This document shows, piece by piece, positions 58,353 through 64,000 of a stretch of DNA of 64,000 nucleotides; within the stretch, counting starts at the first letter, position 1, and each line of letters starts with the position of its first letter. The stretch spans positions 620,001-684,000 of the forward strand of contig NZ_JAUTAN010000001.1 of the NCBI RefSeq assembly GCF_030818655.1, read 5' to 3'. The stretch is from Nocardioides zeae (lineage in GTDB: Bacteria; Actinomycetota; Actinomycetes; Propionibacteriales; Nocardioidaceae). Position numbers and translations under genes: made by a program. The notes below the pieces were generated by a model that saw nothing but the letters and a program-made list of their open reading frames with translations, searched no databases and was not told the DNA's origin.

Positions 58353-58446
58353 GCCGAGGCAATCTACCGGGCCGCACGGGCGCGGGCCCCACCCGCCCGC
58401 GTCGCCGACCTACCCGATCGATCGCTCGGATCGCCCGGTCGGGCAC

Positions 58447-58476
58447 TTACCGAGGGGTAGCCGTCGGTGCCATCAT
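58447..58476 (+). promoter_or_regulatory. Promoter region of the hydroxyacyl-CoA dehydrogenase gene
   Basis: TTACCG (58447-58452), 18 bases, CATCAT (58471-58476) and 7 bases to ATG resembles the mutase promoter at 52960-52988. Directly upstream are CCCGGTCGGGCACT (58434-58447, also at 12228) and a CCGATCGATCGCTCG element near 58415. Shared control of acyl-CoA genes is possible. Confidence 0.4.
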
Positions 58477-58483
58477 CCCGGGC

Positions 58484-59704
58484 ATGACCTCAACGAACGA
58501 GCAGATCAGCACGACGCTGGTCTACCCGTACCTGAACCACGCCGTGCGCATGTACGAGGAGAAGTACGCCTCGCGCGCCGACGTCGACGCGGGCATGCGG
58601 TTCGGCTGCGGCTACCCGGTCGGTCCGCTGGCCGCGACCGACGCGATCGGCCTCGACGTGGTGCGCGACGCCCTCGCGGCGCGGTTCGCGGAGTCCGGCG
58701 ACCCGCTGCACCGGCCCGCCGACCTGCTCGAGCGCCTGGTGGCCGAGGGCCGCACGGGGGTCGCGGCCGGCCGTGGCTTCTACACGTACGCCGACGGCGA
58801 GCCCGTCGCCGACGAGGAGACCCCGTCGGCGGACGACGCGCCGCAGCTGCGCCACGAGATCACCCGGGTCGGTGTCGTGGGCACCGGCACCATGGCGGCC
58901 GGCATCGTGGAGGTGTTCGCCAAGGCGGGGTACGACGTCGTGTTCGTCGGTCGCAGCGACGACAAGCTCGCCGGTGTCGTGCGGACGATCACCAAGAACC
59001 AGGACCGTGCCATCGCCAAGGGGCGCGGCGACGAGGCCACCAAGGAGGCCGTGCTCGGTCGCCTGACCGGTGCGACCTCGCGGGACGCGCTCGCCGACGT
59101 CGACCTCGTCGTCGAGGCCATCGCCGAGGACCTCGAGGTGAAGCGTGAGCTGTTCGCCGACCTCGACCGCATCTGCAAGCCGGGTGCGATCCTCGCGACG
59201 ACGACGTCCTCGCTGCCCATCCGCGAGTGCGCGGCCGCCACGTCGCGGCCCGAGGCCGTCATCGGCATGCACTTCTTCAACCCGGCGACCGTGATGAAGC
59301 TGGTGGAGGTCGTCACGACGGCCGACACGGCGCCCGAGGTCGACGAGACGGTGCGCGCCCTGTGCGCCCGCACCGGCAAGGTGGCCGTCTCCTGCGGCGA
59401 CCGCGCGGGGTTCATCGTCAACGCGCTGCTGTTCCCCTACCTCAACGACGCGGTGAAGCTCTCCGAGGAGGGCACGCACTCGCTGACCGAGATCGACGCC
59501 GCGATCAAGGAGCAGGTGGCGCTCCCGATGGGGCCGTTCGAGCTGCTCGACGTCGTCGGCAACGACGTCTCGCTCGCCATCCAGAAGGAGCTGCACGCCG
59601 AGTTCGGCGAGCCCGGCCTCGCCCCGGCGGTCACGCTGGAGAAGGTCGTGGCCGAGGGCCGTCTGGGACGCAAGACCGGCGCCGGTTTCCACGACTACGC
59701 CTGA
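58484..59704 (+). CDS. 3-Hydroxyacyl-CoA dehydrogenase with an extra N-terminal domain
   Basis: A 406-residue NAD enzyme that oxidises 3-hydroxyacyl-CoA to 3-ketoacyl-CoA. Residues about 1-105 form a copy of the C-terminal dimerisation domain (LVYPYLNHAVRMYEEKYASR, GYPVGPLAATDAIGLDVV, ending GRGFYTY). The Rossmann domain follows (ITRVGVVGTGTMAAGIVEVF, about 126-145; MHFFNPATVMKLVEVV with catalytic His) and a second C-terminal domain (IVNALLFPYLNDAVKL, GPFELLDVVGNDV, ending GAGFHDYA). Normal bacterial enzymes have NAD then C-terminal domain, or two C-terminal domains at the end; here one stands first. ATG 58484 has no ribosome site. Confidence 0.92.
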   Translation: MTSTNEQISTTLVYPYLNHAVRMYEEKYASRADVDAGMRFGCGYPVGPLAATDAIGLDVVRDALAARFAESGDPLHRPADLLERLVAEGRTGVAAGRGFYTYADGEPVADEETPSADDAPQLRHEITRVGVVGTGTMAAGIVEVFAKAGYDVVFVGRSDDKLAGVVRTITKNQDRAIAKGRGDEATKEAVLGRLTGATSRDALADVDLVVEAIAEDLEVKRELFADLDRICKPGAILATTTSSLPIRECAAATSRPEAVIGMHFFNPATVMKLVEVVTTADTAPEVDETVRALCARTGKVAVSCGDRAGFIVNALLFPYLNDAVKLSEEGTHSLTEIDAAIKEQVALPMGPFELLDVVGNDVSLAIQKELHAEFGEPGLAPAVTLEKVVAEGRLGRKTGAGFHDYA

Positions 59705-59710
59705 TCCCGA

Positions 59711-59742
59711 CCTCCGTCCCCGGTGCGTGCCGGGGACGGAGG
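59711..59742 (+). terminator. Terminator after the hydroxyacyl-CoA dehydrogenase
   Basis: A perfect 13-bp stem CCTCCGTCCCCGG with its complement around TGCGTG begins 7 bases past the stop. It ends the single-gene unit. Confidence 0.85.
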
Positions 59743-59774
59743 GAGGGGCTTGAGGTCGGGTGTTGACTCAGGTC

Positions 59775-60296
59775 ATGACCACCTCGACCCACGCCGTACG
59801 CCGCGGCGCCGCCCTCGCCGTCACCGCCGTCCTGGCCGGTGCGGCGCTCTCCGCCTGCTCCGACAGCGACGACGAGTCGTCGCCGACCGTGACCGTCACG
59901 GAGACGGTCACGTCGTCGCCCTCGACGTCCACCAGCACGCCGACCGAGCAGCCGGGCGACACGTCCGGGGCGTCGTCGGCGCCGACCTCCGCGGCCGCGC
60001 CGACGGGACCGCTGCCGACGGACGCCCAGGAGTACGCGCAGGCGCTCATCGACGCCTGGCAGGCCGGCGACCGGGCCGCCGCCGAGCGGCTCGTGCGCGA
60101 CCCCGACGAGGTCGACGACCTCTTCGACGAGGACGACCTGACGGGTGACCCCGTCTTCGCGATGTGCGAGGGCGCGGCGGGCTCGTCGTACTGCACCTGG
60201 AACGGCACGGGCTATGACATCGTCGTGCGCGTCGCCAACGAGGCGGCCAGCGCCGGGCAGGAGGGCGCGATCAGCGAGGTCGACGTGGAGGACTGA
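59775..60296 (+). CDS. Predicted lipoprotein
   Basis: A 173-residue secreted lipoprotein. The signal peptide runs to GAALSAC (lipid-modified Cys about 28), followed by a disordered Ser/Thr/Pro-rich stretch (about 30-80) and a small folded domain AQEYAQALIDAWQAGDRAAA and VFAMCEGAAGSSYCTWNGTG, in which two Cys may pair. It overlaps the next lipoprotein gene by 1 base (TGATG). Function unknown; resembles ligand-free relatives of SnoaL-like or DUF-type actinobacterial lipoproteins, but no firm match. Confidence 0.7.
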   Translation: MTTSTHAVRRGAALAVTAVLAGAALSACSDSDDESSPTVTVTETVTSSPSTSTSTPTEQPGDTSGASSAPTSAAAPTGPLPTDAQEYAQALIDAWQAGDRAAAERLVRDPDEVDDLFDEDDLTGDPVFAMCEGAAGSSYCTWNGTGYDIVVRVANEAASAGQEGAISEVDVED

Positions 60297-61117
60297 TGCG
60301 GCGAGCGGTCGTCGGGCTGGCGGTGGCGGCGGTGCTCCTGACGGGGTGCGCGGCCACCGACGACGACGGGGGTGGCGGCGACGCGGGTCCCGGCGAGGAG
60401 CCGGGCTCCGGCGACAGCGCCGCCGTCGCCCCGCCCCCGGCCGACGCGCGCTGGGACATCCAGCTGGGCGGTCCCCGCGACGTACCCAGCGACGTGGCGA
60501 TCGTCGAGCGGGACCGCACGGCGGAGCCGCTCGGCGGCTACGACATCTGCTACGTCAACGGCTTCCAGTCGCAGCCCGACGACGGGCGCTGGACCGACTC
60601 CGACCTGGTGCTGCGCGACGCCGCCGGTGAGCCGGTGATCGACGAGGTGTGGCAGGAACACCTCTTCGACATCTCCTCGGCCGCCAAGCGCGACGCGCTC
60701 CTGGAGGTCGTCGGCCCCTGGATCGAGGGGTGCGCCGACGACGGCTTCGACGCCGTCGAGCTCGACAACCTCGACTCCTTCACCCGCAGCGAGGGCCTCC
60801 TCGACGAGGAGGACGCCGACGCCTGGGCCGCGGCGCTCGTGGGCGTCGCCCACGACGCGGGCCTCGCGGCCGGGCAGAAGAACCGGGCCGGCTGGGACGG
60901 CACCAGCGTCGGCTACGACTTCGCCGTGGTCGAGGAGTGCGGGGCGTACGACGAGTGCGACGCCTACACGGAGTTCTTCGGCGACCACGTGCTCGTCGTG
61001 GAGTACACGGAGGAAGGCTTCGCGGCGGCGTGCGACGAGCTGGGCGGCACGGTGCCGATCGTCTACCGGGACGTGGACCTCGCGCCCGACGGCGAACGCG
61101 CGTGGTGCGAGGACTAA
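60296..61117 (+). CDS. GH114-like lipoprotein (endo alpha-1,4-polygalactosaminidase family)
   Basis: A 273-residue lipoprotein; signal peptide to VLLTGC (Cys18), an acidic linker, then a TIM-barrel domain. DARWDIQLGGPRDVPSDVAI, YDICYVNGFQSQ, FDISSAAKRDALLEVVGPWI, DGFDAVELDNLDSF (catalytic-type acids) and YDFAVVEECGAYDECDAY are the GH114/TM1410 pattern, whose members cut galactosaminogalactan-like polymers. The substrate here may be an envelope or biofilm sugar. It is coupled to the preceding lipoprotein. Confidence 0.85.
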   Translation: MRRAVVGLAVAAVLLTGCAATDDDGGGGDAGPGEEPGSGDSAAVAPPPADARWDIQLGGPRDVPSDVAIVERDRTAEPLGGYDICYVNGFQSQPDDGRWTDSDLVLRDAAGEPVIDEVWQEHLFDISSAAKRDALLEVVGPWIEGCADDGFDAVELDNLDSFTRSEGLLDEEDADAWAAALVGVAHDAGLAAGQKNRAGWDGTSVGYDFAVVEECGAYDECDAYTEFFGDHVLVVEYTEEGFAAACDELGGTVPIVYRDVDLAPDGERAWCED

Positions 61118-61120
61118 CCT
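61115..61120 (+). promoter_or_regulatory. Leaderless -10 box of the alpha/beta hydrolase gene
   Basis: TAACCT overlaps the stop codon (TAA, 61115-61117) of the GH114 gene and ends 6 bases before GTG 61127; no ribosome site is present. Confidence 0.5.
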
Positions 61121-61126
61121 CCCCGT

Positions 61127-61939
61127 GTGGGCCAGAAGATCCGTGCGAACTCCGTCCTCCCGGCGCGGCGTGAGGGGCTGACGCTCCACACGGCGGACGG
61201 CCTCGACCTGGTGGCGGAGCTCGCCCTGCCCGAGGACCGCGACCCCGTCGCGACGATCATCTGCCTGCACCCGCTGCCGACCCACGGCGGCATGATGGAC
61301 AGCCACGTCTTCCGCAAGGCCGCGTTCCGGCTGCCCGCCCTCGCCGGGGTGGCCGTGCTGCGCTACAACTCGCGCGGCACCTGGAGCGAGCAGGGCACGA
61401 GCGAGGGCACGTTCGACAACGGGGTCGGGGAGCGGTTCGACGTCGCGGCGGCCCTGGAGTACGCCGAGTTCCACGACCTGCCGGCCGTGTGGCTCGTCGG
61501 CTGGTCCTTCGGCACCGACGTCACGCTCATGCACGGCCTCGACCCGCTCGTGACGGGCGCGATCCTCCTGAGCCCGCCGCTGCGCTACTCGCAGCCGGAG
61601 CACCTCGCCGCCTGGGCGGAGGCCGGACGACCGCTCACGGCGATCGTGCCGGAGCACGACGACTACCTGCGCCCGGACGAGGCACGGGAGCGCTTCGCCG
61701 CCGTGCCGCAGGCCGAGGTGCTGGCCGTCGAGGGCGGCAAGCACCTGTGGGTCGGCCAGGCGGAGCGCGTGCTCGACGAGATCGTCGCGCGGGTCGCGCC
61801 GCAGGTGGCCGTGCCGCTGCCGCGGGAGTGGGACGGTCCGATGACCTCGGCGGACACCAGTGCCTACAACGCGCACAACCTGGCGGCGTACCGGGACGTG
61901 CCGGTGCCCGGCCCCGCCCAGCGCGACGCCGGCGCCTGA
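61127..61939 (+). CDS. Alpha/beta hydrolase
   Basis: A 270-residue hydrolase. The oxyanion region is IICLHPLPTHGGMMDSHVF (about 44-62), the nucleophile elbow is LVGWSFGTDVTL (Ser about 128), the acid may be Asp in PEHDDYLRPDEA and the catalytic His lies in VEGGKHLWVGQAE. It resembles the CocE/peptidase-like or KANL3/Tex30-type small hydrolases; substrate unknown. It is followed directly by a converging CGNR gene. Starts with GTG 61127, giving VGQKIRANS. Confidence 0.85.
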   Translation: MGQKIRANSVLPARREGLTLHTADGLDLVAELALPEDRDPVATIICLHPLPTHGGMMDSHVFRKAAFRLPALAGVAVLRYNSRGTWSEQGTSEGTFDNGVGERFDVAAALEYAEFHDLPAVWLVGWSFGTDVTLMHGLDPLVTGAILLSPPLRYSQPEHLAAWAEAGRPLTAIVPEHDDYLRPDEARERFAAVPQAEVLAVEGGKHLWVGQAERVLDEIVARVAPQVAVPLPREWDGPMTSADTSAYNAHNLAAYRDVPVPGPAQRDAGA

Positions 61940-61943
61940 GCGG

Positions 61944-62477
61944 TCAGGAGCCCTGCCGGGCGCGGTAGGCGGCGACCGCGGTGCGGTTGCCGCACGTGGT
62001 CGAGCAGAACTTGCGGGACCGGTTGCGCGACAGGTCGAGCACGATGCCGTCGCAGTCGTCGGCCGCGCACGTGCCGAGGCGCGACATCTCGTCGGCGCGG
62101 ATGACGTCGATCATCGCCATCGCGGTCTCGACCACGATGCGCTCCACGAGCGGACGGTCGGAGTCGACGGCGTGGAGGTGCCAGTCCCAGCCGTCGTGAC
62201 GGGCCAGCTGGGGGAGGGCGCGGGCCTCGGCGAGCATCGCGTTGACGATCTCCACGGCCTCGTCGCGCGTGCCGGTGAGGAGCGTGCGCAGCCGCGGACG
62301 CAGCGCCCGCACCTCGTCGAGCTCCGCGCGGGTGCGGTCGTGGCGGCCGGTGTAGCCGTAGTCCGCGTAGTGCGCGTCGAGGTCCGCCACCGTCGTCAAC
62401 GTGTCCGGCTCCTCCGCCGTGTTGACGAGCTGGACGGCCGCCGCCAGCGCGATCTCGGTGTCATGCGCGAAAAGCAT
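61944..62477 (-). CDS. CGNR zinc-finger regulator (ABATE-type)
   Basis: A 177-residue protein. The N-terminal ABATE domain (MLFAHDTEIALAAAVQLVNT, and later LRTLLTGTRDEAVEIVNAML) is followed by the C-terminal zinc finger CAADDCDGIVLDLSRNRSRK then FCSTTCGNRTAVAAYRAR, the CGNR signature. Members are thought to be stress-response transcription regulators. The gene diverges from a DMT exporter gene across 38 bases with overlapping promoters, so it probably controls that exporter and itself. Confidence 0.9.
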   Translation of the reverse strand: MLFAHDTEIALAAAVQLVNTAEEPDTLTTVADLDAHYADYGYTGRHDRTRAELDEVRALRPRLRTLLTGTRDEAVEIVNAMLAEARALPQLARHDGWDWHLHAVDSDRPLVERIVVETAMAMIDVIRADEMSRLGTCAADDCDGIVLDLSRNRSRKFCSTTCGNRTAVAAYRARQGS

Positions 62478-62478
62478 T

Positions 62479-62507
62479 TTGACACCTTACCAAGGCGGTC
62501 GTAATGT
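62479..62507 (+). promoter_or_regulatory. Consensus promoter of the DMT exporter, with overlapping divergent promoter
   Basis: TTGACA (62479-62484), 17 bases, TAATGT (62502-62507), then 8 bases to ATG 62516: the best sigma-70-type promoter in the window, with a leaderless or near-leaderless start. On the minus strand TAAGGT (62489-62484) lies 6 bases before the CGNR ATG at 62477, overlapping the -35, so the two promoters exclude each other. Confidence 0.7.
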
Positions 62508-62515
62508 CATGACCC

Positions 62516-63532
62516 ATGAGCACGTTGACTCCTGACACGCCGGTCGTGTCCTCCGCGCGTCCCCAGCTCGGCGCCGGTCTCCTCCTCGCCCTGGTCTCCG
62601 CCTCGGCGTTCGGTCTGTCGGGGTCGTTGGCGCGTGGGCTGCTCGACGCGGGCTGGACCGCGGGCGCCGCCGTGACGGCACGCGTCGCCCTCGCGGCGCT
62701 CGTGCTCGCCGTACCGGCCGCCCTGGCGATGCGAGGCAGGTGGGCCCTGCTGCTCGGCCAGCCGCGCAACCTCGGCACCGTGGCGCTCTACGGCGTGCTC
62801 GCCGTCGCCGGCGCGCAGCTCTGCTACTTCTACGCGGTCTCCTACCTGCAGGTCGGCGTGGCGCTGCTCATCGAGTACACGGCGCCCGTCGCCGTCATCG
62901 TGTGGATGTGGCTGCGGCACGGGCAGCGGCCCGGCCGGGTCACGGTGCTCGGCGCCGCCGTCGCCGCCGTCGGCCTCGCCCTCGTGCTCGGCGTCGTCAG
63001 CGGCGTGAGCCTCAACGTCGTCGGCGTGCTGTGGGGCCTCGGCGCGATGGTCGGTGCGGCGTCCTACTTCGTCATCTCCGCCGACAACGACAACGGCCTG
63101 CCGGGCACCGCACTGGCGGCCGGCGGCCTGACCGTCGGCGGCGTCGTGCTGGGCACCGCCGGGTTCGTGGGCGTCCTGCCGATGCGGGCGACGACGGCGG
63201 GGGTGGAGTACGCCGGGCACGAGGTTGCCTGGTGGGTCCCCGTGCTCGGTCTGGGACTGGTGACGGCGGCGCTGGCGTACGTCACCGGCATCGCCGCCTC
63301 GCGCCGGCTGGGTTCACGCCTCGCGTCGTTCGTGGCGCTGGCCGAGGTCGTCATGGCGCTCGTGTTCGCCTGGGTGCTGCTCGACGAGCTGCCCGGCCCG
63401 CTGCAGCTCGCGGGCGGCCTGCTCATCCTCGCCGGCGTCGTCGTGGTGAAGCTGGGGGAGTCGGGCGTGCAGGACGTGCGCCTCGGCGAGCCCGAGGCGG
63501 CCGAGGTCGCGGAGGTCGCGGACGCCGCCTGA
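62516..63532 (+). CDS. EamA/DMT-family exporter
   Basis: A 338-residue membrane protein with ten predicted helices in two EamA repeats (first about 20-150, second about 160-310). GALLLALVSASAFGLSGSLA-like start (LGAGLLLALVSASAFGLSGS), YAVSYLQVGVALLIEYTAPV and ASRRLGSRLASFVALAEVVM are RhaT/RhtA-type drug and metabolite exporter motifs; amino acid or metabolite efflux is likely. The C-terminal tail is acidic. It faces a CGNR regulator and has a near-consensus promoter. Confidence 0.9.
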   Translation: MSTLTPDTPVVSSARPQLGAGLLLALVSASAFGLSGSLARGLLDAGWTAGAAVTARVALAALVLAVPAALAMRGRWALLLGQPRNLGTVALYGVLAVAGAQLCYFYAVSYLQVGVALLIEYTAPVAVIVWMWLRHGQRPGRVTVLGAAVAAVGLALVLGVVSGVSLNVVGVLWGLGAMVGAASYFVISADNDNGLPGTALAAGGLTVGGVVLGTAGFVGVLPMRATTAGVEYAGHEVAWWVPVLGLGLVTAALAYVTGIAASRRLGSRLASFVALAEVVMALVFAWVLLDELPGPLQLAGGLLILAGVVVVKLGESGVQDVRLGEPEAAEVAEVADAA

Positions 63533-63566
63533 GGTCGGGGCTGCGGCGGCTGGTGGTGCCCTCGCC

Positions 63567-63676
63567 GGACGTCATGCGTCCCGGTGGTCCCGCGCGCCGC
63601 TCCGCATGACGTCCCGAAGGCCTCTGCCGGACGTCATGCGTCCCGGTGGTGCGGGGCACCGCTCCGCATGACGTCC
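63567..63676. repeat. Tandem pair of inverted repeats, family C
   Basis: Two copies 62 bases apart (63567-63614 and 63629-63676), each with arms GGACGTCATGCG and CGCATGACGTCC around about 24 bases. The sequence GGACGTCATGCGTCCCGG is identical in both left arms. They lie in the 298-base stretch without a gene (63533-63830) between the exporter and the transposase-like gene. Confidence 0.85.
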
Positions 63677-63706
63677 CGGGTGGGGGAGGGGCCGCGCCGG
63701 CGGCGT

Positions 63707-63769
63707 ACCGGGGTGAAGACAGCGCGGACCGGGGTGAAGAAAACGCGGACCGGGGTGCAGAAAACGCGG
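63707..63769. repeat. Three tandem 21-bp repeats
   Basis: The 21-bp unit beginning ACCGGGGTGAAGA is repeated three times (63707-63727, 63728-63748, 63749-63769) with few changes, followed by a partial fourth. The region is not convincingly coding. It lies just before the transposase-like start. Confidence 0.85.
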
Positions 63770-63830
63770 ACAGGGAGGAGCGACACGCCGGGCGGTTTCT
63801 AGTGGTCGGTGCAACACGGCTGTGGGGGTT

Positions 63831-64000
63831 GTGTTGCGGGATCAAGAAGCGGCGCGTGCGCGGGGTCTGGGGCTGTTGGCGGCCGGGGTCCCGGCGAAGC
63901 AGGTGTCCGAGTTGCTGGGGTGGGATCGAGACACGGTGGCTTCATGGGCCACAGTCGCTGGCATGCGACTGCGCAAGGGCCGCCACGGCGGTGTTGTCGG
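63831..64000 (+). CDS. Transposase-like HTH protein, N-terminal fragment
   Basis: A frame open from GTG 63831 (or GTG 63822) to the window edge, 56 residues. VLRDQEAARARGLGLLAAGV is followed by a helix-turn-helix PAKQVSELLGWDRDTVASWA and the basic RLRKGRHGGVVG. This looks like the start of an insertion-sequence transposase, perhaps IS30-like, but the catalytic part is outside the window. GC content and codon use (TTG, GGG, CAA) differ from the neighbours, in line with transfer. CAACAC/GTGTTG at 63812-63836 may mark the element's end. Confidence 0.6.
   Translation, partial: MLRDQEAARARGLGLLAAGVPAKQVSELLGWDRDTVASWATVAGMRLRKGRHGGVV

Noticed and set aside
63584..63802. A small plus-strand frame with repeated RTGVKKTRTGV across the 21-bp repeats.
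   Set aside because: The frame runs through inverted repeats, lacks a ribosome site and its periodic protein merely mirrors the DNA repeats.

Overview
The window is high-GC (clearly above 70% by eye) with GTG and TTG starts, very few intergenic bases and many 4-bp ATGA gene overlaps. Gene content and order point to an actinobacterium, most likely of the Nocardioides/Nocardioidaceae type; this is inferred from gene families and synteny, not from rRNA, which is absent. The core block (tRNA-Arg, argS, lysA, hom, thrC, thrB, rho, rpmE, prfA, prmC, sua5-like, wecA-like, atpI-like genes, atpBEFHAGDC, DUF2550, then PduO-type adenosyltransferase and nucS) follows the order known from Mycobacterium tuberculosis Rv1292-Rv1321, so it is old vertically inherited chromosome.

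Layout. 1-2.7 kb: start of a probable phosphoglycerate dehydrogenase gene, then a TetR-ABC exporter cassette. 2.7-6.2 kb: a coupled minus-strand operon of a membrane-anchored alkaline-phosphatase-like protein (split by an apparent 1-base frameshift), a metallo-beta-lactamase-fold hydrolase and a DedA-like membrane protein. 6.2-9.8 kb: two lipoproteins, a TetR gene with a twin palindromic operator, two paralogous small membrane proteins and a DUF5709 protein. 9.9-10.8 kb: nickel superoxide dismutase sodN divergent from its maturation protease sodX. 10.8-14 kb: malic enzyme and a quinone-oxidoreductase/SDR pair. 14-17.2 kb: a TetR gene divergent from a flavin/2Fe-2S reductase plus acyl desaturase operon, the DesT-DesC-DesB arrangement, with a DesT-like operator. 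17.5-22.4 kb: two tandem Ser/Thr kinases, each carrying an extracellular amino-acid-binding-protein-like domain. 22.7-28.4 kb: kgd (2-oxoglutarate dehydrogenase E2-E1 fusion), a DUF427 protein and purT. 28.5-50.4 kb: the conserved block from tRNA-Arg to the ATP synthase and DUF2550. 50.6-59.7 kb: a B12/acyl-CoA region (adenosyltransferase, ethylmalonyl-CoA mutase, an oddly built 3-hydroxyacyl-CoA dehydrogenase) mixed with a STAS protein, a small Lys/Cys-rich protein, ferritin, a D-amino-acid-oxidase-like enzyme, DUF952 and WapI-type proteins and the mismatch endonuclease nucS. 59.7-63.5 kb: two lipoproteins (one GH114-like), an alpha/beta hydrolase, a CGNR regulator and a DMT exporter. 63.5-64 kb: non-coding repeats followed by the start of a transposase-like gene.

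How it works together: the central block couples arginyl-tRNA synthesis, aspartate-family amino acids, transcription/translation termination and energy conversion. The most unusual protein content is the kinase pair that fuses a cytosolic kinase to a periplasmic-binding-protein sensor. The most unusual non-coding content is three unrelated families of long intergenic inverted repeats (8.8/12.1 kb, 50.5 kb, 63.6 kb), plus several leaderless promoters (TANNNT 6-8 nt before the start codon). No CRISPR array, rRNA, prophage or recognisable riboswitch was seen.
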